Assembly (NCBI GenBank): GCA_949788275.1
Contig: OX460916.1
Coordinates: 124,001-188,000, forward strand
Source: Weeksellaceae bacterium
GTDB taxonomy: Bacteria > Bacteroidota > Bacteroidia > Flavobacteriales > Weeksellaceae
Reading direction: 5' to 3'
Length of the DNA: 64,000 nucleotides
Below are positions 54,740 through 63,364 of this stretch, piece by piece. The notes beneath the pieces are model-generated. The model saw only the letters and a program-made list of their open reading frames with translations, was not told where the DNA came from and did not search any database. The position numbers were made by a program, and so were the translations under genes. Within the stretch, counting starts at the first letter, position 1; every line of letters begins with the position of its first letter.

Positions 54740-55858
54740 ATGAAAAAAATACAAATGGTTGACTTACAGAGTCAATATCAGAAAATAAAAGGCGCAATTG
54801 ATCAATCAATTACGAATGTCATTGAATCGGCAGCTTTTATTAACGGTCCAGAAGTGAAAGAATTTCAAGCAGATTTAGAACAATATCTGGATGTGAAGCA
54901 CGTCATTCCTTGTGGTAATGGAACCGATGCCTTACAAATTGCTTTAATGGCGTTAGGGTTAAAGCCAGGTGATGAGGTAATTACAGCTGACTTTACCTTT
55001 GCTGCTACTGTGGAAGTTATTAATTTATTAGGCTTACAGTCGGTTTTAGTCGATGTCGATTACGATACGTTTTCAATTGATACAGCTCGTTTAAAAGCAG
55101 CGATTACACCAAAAACGAAAGCCATTATTCCAGTTCATTTATTTGGTCAATGTGCCAACATGGATGAAATTATGGAAATTGCCCAAGAACATAACTTATA
55201 TGTCATTGAAGATACGGCTCAGGCTATTGGTGCAGAATACAAAGGTAAAAAAGCAGGTACAATAGGACATATTGGTTGTACATCATTCTTCCCTTCTAAA
55301 AACTTAGGTTGCTATGGAGACGGTGGGGCTATTTTTACGAATGATGATGCGATTGCCCATCGATTAAGAGGAATTGTTAACCACGGGATGTATCAACGCT
55401 ATTACCATGATGAGGTGGGTGTAAACTCGCGCTTAGATTCTATACAAGCAGCAGTTCTTCGTCATAAATTACCTTTATTAGATGGGTATAATGCGGCTAG
55501 GAGAAGCGCTGCCGATTTTTACGATCAAGCTTTTGCAGGTATCGAAGGATTATTAACACCTACTCGTGCAACAGATTATTCTACGCATGCTTTCCATCAA
55601 TATACATTACGCATTACGAATGGACAGCGAGACGAATTACAAGCTTTCTTAACAGAAAAAGAGATTCCTGCGATGATCTATTACCCTGTTCCATTGCGCA
55701 AGCAAAAAGCATACGATACAGGAAAATACATCGATGCTGATTTTCCAAATACAGATCGTTTAATTAAAGAGGTGATGTCGTTACCTATGCACACCGAATT
55801 ATCTAACGAACAATTAGTTTACATTACAGAAGCGGTAAAAGAATTTTTTGTAAAATAA
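54740..55858 (+). CDS. DegT/DnrJ/EryC1/StrS-family sugar aminotransferase
   Basis: 372 residues. PLP-dependent fold; the Schiff-base lysine is in FFPSKNLGCYGDGGAI. PCGNGTDALQIALMAL and the IPVHLFGQCANMDEI stretch are typical of this family. It aminates a nucleotide-activated keto sugar for a surface polysaccharide. The exact sugar is not deducible. It stands before galE but has its own terminator. Confidence 0.92.
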   Translation: MKKIQMVDLQSQYQKIKGAIDQSITNVIESAAFINGPEVKEFQADLEQYLDVKHVIPCGNGTDALQIALMALGLKPGDEVITADFTFAATVEVINLLGLQSVLVDVDYDTFSIDTARLKAAITPKTKAIIPVHLFGQCANMDEIMEIAQEHNLYVIEDTAQAIGAEYKGKKAGTIGHIGCTSFFPSKNLGCYGDGGAIFTNDDAIAHRLRGIVNHGMYQRYYHDEVGVNSRLDSIQAAVLRHKLPLLDGYNAARRSAADFYDQAFAGIEGLLTPTRATDYSTHAFHQYTLRITNGQRDELQAFLTEKEIPAMIYYPVPLRKQKAYDTGKYIDADFPNTDRLIKEVMSLPMHTELSNEQLVYITEAVKEFFVK

Positions 55859-55883
55859 ATATTAATTCATCCTTTATATTCCT

Positions 55884-55910
55884 AAACCTCGGTAAATTAC
55901 CGAGGTTTAT
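55884..55910 (+). terminator. Aminotransferase terminator
   Basis: AAACCTCGGTAA and TTACCGAGGTTT arms, perfect, then T-rich sequence. Confidence 0.85.
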
Positions 55911-55912
55911 TG

Positions 55913-55941
55913 TTTGCAAGAAATCAAATTGATTAACTTTG
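55913..55941 (+). promoter_or_regulatory. galE promoter (Bacteroidota type)
   Basis: TTTG at 55,913 and TAACTTTG at 55,934 match the -33 TTTG and -7 TAnnTTTG elements with 17 bases between them. 22 bp separate the -7 element from the galE ATG. Confidence 0.6.
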
Positions 55942-55963
55942 TTTCAACTCAACGAATTACATC

Positions 55964-56983
55964 ATGAAGAAAATTTTGGTTACAGGTGGATTAGGTTATA
56001 TTGGTTCACACACTGTAGTCGCTTTACAACAAGCAGGCTATGAAGTATTAATTATCGATGATTGCTCTAATGCAGATAAAGATTTTTTAGACCGTATAAC
56101 ATCAATCACATCCATTCGTCCACAGTATTTTTCAATTGATTTGAAAGATCAATTGAAAACGAATCAATTTTTTGAAAACAATCCAGTAGATGGTGTGATT
56201 CATTTTGCTGCTTACAAAGCGGTAGGCGAATCGGTCGAAAAACCCTTGATGTACTACCGCAATAATTTAATGGGATTAATCAATCTTTTAGAGGCGATGA
56301 ATGAAAATAAAGTAGATCATGTTATCTTCAGTTCTTCATGTACCGTCTACGGTCAGGCCGATCAAATGCCAATCGATGAACAGACTCCTCTTAAAAAACC
56401 AGAATCGCCTTATGGGAAGACTAAACAAATGGGAGAAGAAATTCTAGAAGATTACGCTTCAACCTACCAAAAAAACGTTATATGTTTACGTTATTTCAAT
56501 CCTGTAGGAGCACATCCTTCATCAAAAATCGGCGAATTACCGAAGGGTATTCCAAATAATTTGGTGCCTTATGTTACACAAACGGCTGCGGGCATTCGCG
56601 AATGTCTTTCAGTTTGGGGCGATGATTACCCAACGCGCGATGGAACCGCTATTCGTGATTATATCGATGTTAATGATCTAGCTGATGCGCACGTTAAAGC
56701 GATTACGCGTTTAATGGAGCAAAAAAATAAAACAAACTTAGAGTTTTTTAACCTAGGAACGGGAACTGGATCTACCGTATTGGAAGTTGTTAACGCCTTC
56801 GAGAAAGCCAATAACTTATCGGTAAATTACAAAATACAACCCCGTAGAGCAGGTGATATTGTAGAAGCCTTTGCCGATAATTCTTTTGCGAAAAAGGAAT
56901 TAAATTGGCAGCCCACAATTTCTCTAGAAGAATCTCTTCGCAACTCATGGAATTGGGAACAAAATTTAGGTCAAGAAAAATAG
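55964..56983 (+). CDS. galE: UDP-glucose 4-epimerase
   Basis: 339 residues, short-chain dehydrogenase fold. NAD site GGLGYIGSHTVVALQQAG; catalytic SSSCTVYG and YGKTK (YxxxK). RYFNPVGAHPS and GTAIRDYIDVNDLADAH are the GalE-specific parts. It interconverts UDP-glucose and UDP-galactose for polysaccharide or galactose use. Confidence 0.96.
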   Translation: MKKILVTGGLGYIGSHTVVALQQAGYEVLIIDDCSNADKDFLDRITSITSIRPQYFSIDLKDQLKTNQFFENNPVDGVIHFAAYKAVGESVEKPLMYYRNNLMGLINLLEAMNENKVDHVIFSSSCTVYGQADQMPIDEQTPLKKPESPYGKTKQMGEEILEDYASTYQKNVICLRYFNPVGAHPSSKIGELPKGIPNNLVPYVTQTAAGIRECLSVWGDDYPTRDGTAIRDYIDVNDLADAHVKAITRLMEQKNKTNLEFFNLGTGTGSTVLEVVNAFEKANNLSVNYKIQPRRAGDIVEAFADNSFAKKELNWQPTISLEESLRNSWNWEQNLGQEK

Positions 56984-56994
56984 CTTTAAACAAA

Positions 56995-57030
56995 TAAAAA
57001 AAGTCATTCAAATTTGAATGACTTTTTTTA
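56995..57030. terminator. galE / nlpE-like shared terminator
   Basis: A perfect palindromic stem AAGTCATTCAAA/TTTGAATGACTT with A and T tracts on either side, between convergent genes. Confidence 0.9.
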
Positions 57031-57051
57031 TATTTATTCATGAAGCGGATT

Positions 57052-57495
57052 TTATTTCTTCGTTAAGATATAATGATCTTTTAAAGCGCCATCAATTTCA
57101 TTTCCATCCATATCCAATTGGAAAAGTCTTCCTTCACCCACTTTGTATGTAAACCCATTATCTTTAGATTCTAACGTGATTTTTCCTCCATTGGTATCCC
57201 AAGTGAAGATTCCACTATCTTTTGCTACCAAGTTTTTATTTATGTATTCTTGGGTTAAATGGTATTTATTGTCTTGAGAAATTGTTAATGTGTTTTTAAT
57301 ACCCTCACAATCAGCACAAGGCAATACGCCTTCGTATGTTCCGTCCCAATCTAATGAGTTTTGTGAGTTGTGTGCATTATCTACACCAATGCTATCCGTG
57401 GTTTGTTCAGTTGTTACAACATTCGTTGTTTCTTTCTTATCACAAGAAGTTAAAAATAATCCGAATGCAGCAGTAATTAATAAGGTCTTTTTCAT
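57052..57495 (-). CDS. NlpE-N-terminal-domain lipoprotein
   Basis: 147 residues. Lipobox LFLTSC; then WDGTYEGVLPCADCEGIKNT, with the CxxC pair of the NlpE (copper resistance) N-terminal barrel, and a barrel ending YILTKK. In E. coli NlpE reports surface contact and copper stress through Cpx; here only the N-terminal domain is present and no Cpx genes are near, so the role is open. Confidence 0.88.
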   Translation of the reverse strand: MKKTLLITAAFGLFLTSCDKKETTNVVTTEQTTDSIGVDNAHNSQNSLDWDGTYEGVLPCADCEGIKNTLTISQDNKYHLTQEYINKNLVAKDSGIFTWDTNGGKITLESKDNGFTYKVGEGRLFQLDMDGNEIDGALKDHYILTKK

Positions 57496-57747
57496 GGTAT
57501 ACGTTTTTTGAAAGTTTGAATTTTCATTTCCATTCTACCTATTCAAATCCCATTCCAAAGTTGTGCGTTTTACTGTATAGTTGATAAATTAATTGCCTAC
57601 CGCTTCTTTTAATTAAGAAGTTTATAGGAGAATTTTATTCCGTTTTAAAACGGAATAAAAGATTCGTCGTTTGAGCGAAGGACTAAAGGCTAAAAAGGAC
57701 TTACTTTGTGAAAATAGTTGTATTTTAGCCCAACGAAATAGTAACGT

Positions 57748-58617
57748 ATGAGTGTTGAATTAAGACCAGATGGGAGAGTAAAAAAACCAGAATGGCTACG
57801 TGTTAAACTACCTACGGGAAAGAAGCATAGAGAGTTAAGAGGTTTAGTTGATAAATACCAATTAAATACCATTTGTCAAAGTGGTAGTTGTCCAAATATG
57901 GGCGAATGTTGGGGGGAAGGAACAGCCACCTTCATGATTCTTGGAAATGTTTGTACGCGTTCATGCGGATTCTGTGGCGTAAAAACAGGGCGTCCCGACC
58001 AAGTAGATTGGGCTGAACCAGAAAAAGTTGCACGATCAATTAAATTAATGCAAATTAAACATGCTGTGTTAACATCTGTTGACCGGGATGATTTAAAAGA
58101 TATGGGTTCAATTATTTGGGCCGAAACCATTCATGCTGTTCGACGAATTAGTCCAGGAACAACCATGGAAACTTTAATACCTGATTTTCAGGGGATCGAA
58201 AAGCACATCGATCGGATTATTGAAGCTGGTCCAGAGGTGTTATCACATAATATGGAAACGGTACGTCGTTTAACCCGTGAAGTGCGTATTCAAGCAAAAT
58301 ATGACCGAAGTTTAGAAGTTCTTCGCTATGCCAAGGAAGCAGGTCAGAAACGTACTAAAACCGGAATTATGTTGGGATTAGGGGAATTTGAAGAAGAGGT
58401 TTATGAAACCATTCAAGAAGTAGCCAATGCCCAGGTGGATGTTATTACCATTGGTCAATACTTGCAACCAACAAAAAAGCATTTACCGCTAAAAGAATTT
58501 ATAACACCCGAACAATTTAAAAAATACGAAGATTTTGCTCGTGGTTTAGGCTTTCGCCATGTTGAATCAGGGCCGTTGGTTCGTTCTTCATACCATGCAG
58601 AAAAACATATATTATAG
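57748..58617 (+). CDS. lipA: Lipoyl synthase
   Basis: 289 residues. The auxiliary cluster cysteines are in [13 protein letters not shown], and the radical-SAM CxxxCxxC is in [13 protein letters not shown]. The end has [13 protein letters not shown]. It inserts two sulfurs into octanoyl groups on lipoyl domains. A short hairpin terminator follows at about 58,648. Confidence 0.97.
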   Translation: MSVELRPDGRVKKPEWLRVKLPTGKKHRELRGLVDKYQLNTICQSGSCPNMGECWGEGTATFMILGNVCTRSCGFCGVKTGRPDQVDWAEPEKVARSIKLMQIKHAVLTSVDRDDLKDMGSIIWAETIHAVRRISPGTTMETLIPDFQGIEKHIDRIIEAGPEVLSHNMETVRRLTREVRIQAKYDRSLEVLRYAKEAGQKRTKTGIMLGLGEFEEEVYETIQEVANAQVDVITIGQYLQPTKKHLPLKEFITPEQFKKYEDFARGLGFRHVESGPLVRSSYHAEKHIL

Positions 58618-58647
58618 CAACTGATTGATGAAGTTGTTTCAAATGAA

Positions 58648-58677
58648 AAGAGGTGCAAGTGATTGCGCCTTTTTTTA
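58648..58677 (+). terminator. lipA terminator
   Basis: AGGTGCAA and TTGCGCCT arms (one wobble pair) and a 7-T run. Confidence 0.7.
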
Positions 58678-58735
58678 TGCAAAAATTCCAAAAATTGAAA
58701 TATATTCGTTTTGAAATGATCTTAAAATTAGTCCA

Positions 58736-59485
58736 ATGAAAAACACTTTTCTTCTTTTTTATTTTTTGGTAAGCCCGTTTTCTTTTGCCCAGTATTATAC
58801 GATTATTTATGACGCCCAAGTTAAAATAGTATACAGCGAAAAGGGATTAGCATGGTTTAATGATAGGATTAAAGATCCTGTTGAGCGCAGATCAATGATT
58901 GAACAAAATTCAAACCCACCAATTATACAGTATACGTTTAATTTTAATCAAACTGAAAGTTTAACGGTTTATACACCGAAGATAAATAATAGCCAAGAAG
59001 GAGGAAGCTCGATTATTAGAGCTCCTTTTACAATTGGTTTAGGTGAAATGTATATGGATTATACAAAAGGTAAAATACTTAAAAATTATGATGTGTATGG
59101 AAAACGGTATATAGGTTACGATTCTATTCGTCGGTTAGATTTTAAGGATACGGGGGCCAATAAAATACTTCTAGGACGTCAAGTAACCCATGCGAAAGCT
59201 GAATATAACAACCATGAAATTGAAGTTTGGTATGATCCTGCTATTCCCTACGCTGTAAGTCCAGACGTGTTTTCGGGTACACCCGGTGTAATTTTAGAAA
59301 TAAAATATGCCTATGAAGAGGAAGGTAATGAAATCGTTACTCATTTAGTGGCAACAGCCATAAAACAAGTGAAGAAAGCAACGATTCATAAACCCACAAA
59401 AGGACAATTGGTTCATGAGTCGGCCTTAGAAGCTATTTATAATGAAGCCAATGAACGTAGAAACAAAATGCTGAATAACCGTTAA
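58736..59485 (+). CDS. GLPGLI-family secreted protein
   Basis: 249 residues with signal peptide (LLFYFLVSPFSFAQ). The family-defining region is EVWYDPAIPYAVSPDVFSGT, then PGVILEI, where GTPGVI stands in the GLPGLI place. The family is confined to Bacteroidota, is exported and has no known activity. A lone gene between lipA and cinA. Confidence 0.85.
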   Translation: MKNTFLLFYFLVSPFSFAQYYTIIYDAQVKIVYSEKGLAWFNDRIKDPVERRSMIEQNSNPPIIQYTFNFNQTESLTVYTPKINNSQEGGSSIIRAPFTIGLGEMYMDYTKGKILKNYDVYGKRYIGYDSIRRLDFKDTGANKILLGRQVTHAKAEYNNHEIEVWYDPAIPYAVSPDVFSGTPGVILEIKYAYEEEGNEIVTHLVATAIKQVKKATIHKPTKGQLVHESALEAIYNEANERRNKMLNNR

Positions 59486-59555
59486 GGTTTTGGTGAAATA
59501 CGTTGAGGAAGTTTCACTTTCTTTGTAACTTGACTGCTCTAGTTGAGATAAATCT

Positions 59556-60815
59556 ATGAAAGTAACAGCCAGTTTAGTCACCATTGGTGACGAACTATTA
59601 ATCGGGCAAATTGTGGATACCAATTCGGCTTACATTGCTAAAGCTTTGAACAGGATTGGTGTGGAAGTTCAAGAAATTTTATCGGTAAAAGATGAGCAAG
59701 CTTCGATTATAGAAGCCATTGAACGCAGTCTTTCCTTTTCGCCTATCGTGATAATGACAGGAGGATTGGGGCCAACAAAAGATGATATAACCAAAGCCGC
59801 ATTATGTGAATATTTACATTGTGACTTGGTGCAAGAACCTTCTGTGTTAGAAAATATAAAACACCTCTTTGTACAGCGTGGCTATAAAGAACTGAACAAT
59901 CTAAACCAAGATCAAGCATTGGTTCCTCAAAAATCGATGGTTATTCAAAACAAATTAGGTACAGCACCTTGTTTATGGACTGAAGTAGAAGGGAAGGTGC
60001 TTATTAATTTACCGGGCGTTCCTTTTGAAATGAAGCAGCTCATTGACCATGAGATTATTCCCCGATTAAAGCAAACTTATCAACAATCGGCGATTGTTCA
60101 TCACGATTTATTGGTCAGTGGAATTCCCGAAAGTGATTTAGCCATTTTATTGGAAGATTGGGAAAACAATCTACCCGATTTTATTCATTTAGCTTATTTG
60201 CCCAATAGGGCTTCCATTGATCTTCGCTTTAGTGCGGTGGGCGAACATAGAGAAGAACTGATTAAAGCCATTGAAGAACAAATCGGTTTATTTAAGCAAG
60301 TGGCTGGTCAATATCTAGTGGCCGAAAATTCGGGAAGTATTGCTCAAATTGTAGGGGAGGTTTTAAACCAAAAAGATTTAACGATAGCCACCGCAGAGAG
60401 TTGTACAGGAGGTCATATCGCCCACTTATTAACTTCTGTATCGGGGAGTTCAGCTTATTTTAAAGGAAGTGTAGTTGCCTACACAGCCGATGTAAAAGAA
60501 AAAGTCTTGAACGTATCCCCAGCATTAATAGAAGAAAAAACGGTTGTAAGCAGAGAAGTAGCCGAACAAATGGCGATAGGGGCTATAGCCGTTTTAGGTA
60601 CATCGATCGCTGTGTCTACAACCGGTGTTGCTGGACCGAATAAAGGGGAAGATGGTAAAGATATAGGGACTGTTTGGGTGGCAGTAACCAATGGTCAACA
60701 AATGCTTTCGAAAACTTATTTTTATCCCTATTTAGATCGGGAAGATTTTATAAAAATAGTGTCGCAAAATGCGTTAGGCTTGGTGGTAGAATTTGTGAAA
60801 AGCCATTCGTTGTAA
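59556..60815 (+). CDS. cinA: CinA-family protein (competence/damage-inducible)
   Basis: 419 residues. N-terminal MoCF-like/COG1058 domain (VTIGDELLIGQIVDTNSAYI, then MTGGLGPTKDDITKAAL). C-terminal nicotinamide-nucleotide amidase domain (ATAESCTGGHIAHLLTSVSG and TTGVAGPNKGEDGKDIGTVW). It recycles pyridine nucleotides. It is followed by repeat R4. Confidence 0.95.
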   Translation: MKVTASLVTIGDELLIGQIVDTNSAYIAKALNRIGVEVQEILSVKDEQASIIEAIERSLSFSPIVIMTGGLGPTKDDITKAALCEYLHCDLVQEPSVLENIKHLFVQRGYKELNNLNQDQALVPQKSMVIQNKLGTAPCLWTEVEGKVLINLPGVPFEMKQLIDHEIIPRLKQTYQQSAIVHHDLLVSGIPESDLAILLEDWENNLPDFIHLAYLPNRASIDLRFSAVGEHREELIKAIEEQIGLFKQVAGQYLVAENSGSIAQIVGEVLNQKDLTIATAESCTGGHIAHLLTSVSGSSAYFKGSVVAYTADVKEKVLNVSPALIEEKTVVSREVAEQMAIGAIAVLGTSIAVSTTGVAGPNKGEDGKDIGTVWVAVTNGQQMLSKTYFYPYLDREDFIKIVSQNALGLVVEFVKSHSL

Positions 60816-61005
60816 GAAGATGATGAGTAGAGACGAGTGCTGATTTCTGAAAGATGAGAATACCAAGACCAAGTGCTCATACGCTTTTCTTCAATCGATC
60901 TAATTTTACCCCAAAAGTTAACTGTATTCTGTCTAAGGTTTTTAGAAAAAACCACTAATTCTTGAAATGATAGACCATCTTTTGAAAGGGGTTAAGGTCT
61001 CCTAA

Positions 61006-61051
61006 GCCACGTACTACAAGTGTTCGTTATCGAACACTTGTAGTACGTGGC
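61006..61051. repeat. Perfect 21-bp inverted repeat
   Basis: The arms 61,006-61,026 and 61,031-61,051 are exact complements with a 4-base TTAT loop. No T run follows, so it is not a typical intrinsic terminator. It abuts repeat R4 and lies between the convergent cinA and rluD genes. Confidence 0.85.
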
Positions 61052-61163
61052 GCTGCGGCAGGGATAGCAGCGGCATCCTTTGCTGCCACCTGTGTTTTCC
61101 ATCAACCGAGATGCGCTTGCAGCAAAGATAGAGCGTATAGCGCGGCGCGTAGCGGCCGCCCAA
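61048..61163 (+). repeat. Dispersed structured repeat, copy R4
   Basis: The best-preserved copy: GGCGCTGCGGCAGGGATAGC, AGCGGCATCCTTTGCTGCC ... GCAGCAAAGATAGAGCGTAT, then an AGCGCGGCGCGTAGCGGCCG-type end. The stem ATCCTTTGCTGC/GCAGCAAAGAT is intact. It sits between cinA and rluD. Confidence 0.8.
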
Positions 61164-61173
61164 CGAAAAACCA

Positions 61174-61204
61174 CAAAAAAAGCCTCCAAATTCAGGAGGC
61201 TTTT
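61174..61204. terminator. rluD terminator
   Basis: AAAAAGCCTCC and GGAGGCTTTT arms with a 7-base loop, just after the rluD stop. Confidence 0.85.
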
Positions 61205-61214
61205 ATCTATCGTG

Positions 61215-62309
61215 TTATTTCATTTCTTTGGCGTGACGATCGATCTTTTCGTCTGGTTCTGTTGCATGAACCGAATTGGCTGAATAATTTCTCCAACGAT
61301 CTAGCAGTTCTAGAATATCGTTAGGGATGGGTGCTTCAAAAGACATGCGTTCACCAGTTGTTGGATGATCGAATCCAAGGGTGCGTGCATGCAGTGCCTG
61401 ACGTGGACATATTTTAAAACAGTTGTCTACAAATTGTTTGTATTTATTAAAGGTGGTTCCTTTTAAAATGCGTTCGCCACCATAGCGTTCGTCGTTAAAT
61501 AACGGGTGACCCAGGTGTTTAAAGTGCGCACGAATTTGGTGGGTACGTCCGGTCTCTAATTGACATTCGACAAAGGTTACGTAAGAAAAATGCTCGATAA
61601 CTTTATAGTGAGTTACCGCGTGTTTTCCTTGACTTTCGTCTTCGTAAACAGCCATTTGCATACGGTCTCTTAAATGACGACCAATATTTCCGGTAATGGT
61701 TCCTTCTTCTTCCTTAAGAACTCCCCAAGCCAAAGCGTTGTAACGACGGTCTGTGGTGTGAGCCGCAAATTGTTCGGCCAAGTTCGTCATGGCTTTCTCG
61801 GTTTTAGCAATGACCAATAAGCCACTTGTATCTTTATCGATGCGGTGAACCAGTCCTGGACGTTCTAATTCGGCCGACATAGAAGGGAGGTTATCAAAGT
61901 GATGCTTTAAGGCATTGACTAAGGTACCAGTATAGTTTCCATGACCTGGATGCACAACCATTCCGGGTGCCTTGTTAACAACGGCCACCTGATCGTCTTC
62001 ATAGACAATATCTAAAGGGATGTCTTCTGCCAACACTTCGTTGATACGAGGTGGGGTAGAAAGCATAATTTTAATTTGATCGCCGGGTTTTATTTTGTAA
62101 TTCGATTTTACAGCTTCCCCATTCACCAAAATATTTCCGTTTTCTGCTGCTTGTTGAATTTTATTACGAGTCGCATTCTCAATACGAATCATTAAAAACT
62201 TATCAACACGTAAAGGCGATTGCCCTTTATCTGCTGTGATAGCATAATGTTCGTAAAGCGAAGTGTTTTCTTCGTCTTCGTAGATGAAATCATCAATATC
62301 TTCCTTCAT
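61215..62309 (-). CDS. rluD: RluA-family pseudouridine synthase (RluD-like)
   Basis: 364 residues. An N-terminal S4 RNA-binding domain (RVDKFLMIRIENATRNKIQQ) is followed by the synthase core. The catalytic aspartate is in HRIDKDTSGLLV, and GRTHQIRAHFKHLGHPL is the family end motif. It modifies 23S rRNA helix 69 if truly RluD. It has an acidic N-terminal extension of about 30 residues. It follows the PASTA gene by 10 bp. Confidence 0.93.
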   Translation of the reverse strand: MKEDIDDFIYEDEENTSLYEHYAITADKGQSPLRVDKFLMIRIENATRNKIQQAAENGNILVNGEAVKSNYKIKPGDQIKIMLSTPPRINEVLAEDIPLDIVYEDDQVAVVNKAPGMVVHPGHGNYTGTLVNALKHHFDNLPSMSAELERPGLVHRIDKDTSGLLVIAKTEKAMTNLAEQFAAHTTDRRYNALAWGVLKEEEGTITGNIGRHLRDRMQMAVYEDESQGKHAVTHYKVIEHFSYVTFVECQLETGRTHQIRAHFKHLGHPLFNDERYGGERILKGTTFNKYKQFVDNCFKICPRQALHARTLGFDHPTTGERMSFEAPIPNDILELLDRWRNYSANSVHATEPDEKIDRHAKEMK

Positions 62310-62319
62310 TTATATTCTT

Positions 62320-63273
62320 TTATTCAATAATAATTTCCTCTGGTAATGCAACCGTCGGTTCTTTTGGTTTAGTGGTGGTTGGTGCTGTTGATGGCAGCTG
62401 CTCTTGTGGAGCAGGTCTGTTTTGATCGATTATATTCAAGTATTTTGAACCCGAGATGGTATCTTCTCCGAAGTTCTTATACTGTATGTTTAATTGTCTT
62501 AATTCATTTTTAATCATATCCCGTGTACTGGTTGATAACCAAATATCAATTGGTTGTCCTTGATCGTACATATCAGAACTCAACGGGAATTGATACACGA
62601 CACGTGCTCCTGGGTCATTAGCTCCTTCGCCAATGTATTTTATCTGTCCTATTTCGAAGAAATTTTGTTCAATCACTTGTTTTGCTTCATCTAAGGTGAG
62701 GTTTGCTAAGTTAGGCATGCGTACACCCGATAACATTCCGCGACCTAAAACTAAATCGACAGTGGCAAAACGAGGCAGTACTTCACCTGCTTTTAAGATT
62801 CGACCTTTATACAAGATTTTTAAAACGGCATCTTTTGCTAAATCGGGCTCATAAATAATAGAACCTACTTTTAAACCAGAGATGTCTAATTGGGTAAAGG
62901 CTAAACGTTTCGATTTACCAATTAAATCGGGTAATTCTACAGGGCGGTAGGTGCGTGGATTCGATTTAATAAAAATACGGCGACCTTCTTTTACACGCGA
63001 TTCTGCCGTTGGGTAAAAATCCATAATCGCAAATGGTTTAATAGCCGGGTCAAAACGAACACTATCTACCTCATAGGTTAACCCTAAATCGTCCAAAGTG
63101 GCCGTGGCTTCGCTAACGCTCATCTTCGATAAATCGGGAACCTCTACAAACTGGTTGTGATTGGTATAGGAAGACAACCAAATATTAAAAATAAAATGGT
63201 ACAGACCGTAACTTAGTCCTACAACAATTACCGCATTCAGGATAATCTTTATGAATGAATTGATGCTTTTCAT
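62320..63273 (-). CDS. PASTA-domain membrane protein
   Basis: 317 residues. A single N-terminal transmembrane helix (FIKIILNAVIVVGLSYGLYH) is followed by three PASTA repeats: VEVPDLSKMSVSEATATLDD, then VELPDLIGKSKRLAFTQLD and VRMPNLANLTLDEAKQVIE. The Pro-rich C-terminus is disordered. There is no kinase domain, unlike PknB. PASTA domains bind peptidoglycan fragments or penicillin-binding proteins; the divergent neighbour ddl makes the D-Ala-D-Ala end of that polymer. Confidence 0.9.
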   Translation of the reverse strand: MKSINSFIKIILNAVIVVGLSYGLYHFIFNIWLSSYTNHNQFVEVPDLSKMSVSEATATLDDLGLTYEVDSVRFDPAIKPFAIMDFYPTAESRVKEGRRIFIKSNPRTYRPVELPDLIGKSKRLAFTQLDISGLKVGSIIYEPDLAKDAVLKILYKGRILKAGEVLPRFATVDLVLGRGMLSGVRMPNLANLTLDEAKQVIEQNFFEIGQIKYIGEGANDPGARVVYQFPLSSDMYDQGQPIDIWLSTSTRDMIKNELRQLNIQYKNFGEDTISGSKYLNIIDQNRPAPQEQLPSTAPTTTKPKEPTVALPEEIIIE

Positions 63274-63292
63274 TAATCTTGTATATAAGCTA

Positions 63293-63300
63293 CAAATATA
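63293..63300 (-). promoter_or_regulatory. Putative -7 element of the PASTA-rluD operon
   Basis: CAAATATA on the plus strand is TATATTTG on the minus strand (TAnnTTTG), 19 bp before the PASTA start codon. Confidence 0.45.
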
Positions 63301-63336
63301 GTTTAAAAATAATATTTATGATTGATGTCAATGTCC

Positions 63337-63344
63337 TATATTTG
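63337..63344 (+). promoter_or_regulatory. Putative -7 element of ddl
   Basis: TATATTTG fits TAnnTTTG and lies 20 bp before the ddl ATG. The divergent PASTA promoter is within 45 bp, so a shared regulator is possible. Confidence 0.45.
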
Positions 63345-63364
63345 AATAATTTTAATATTAAATC

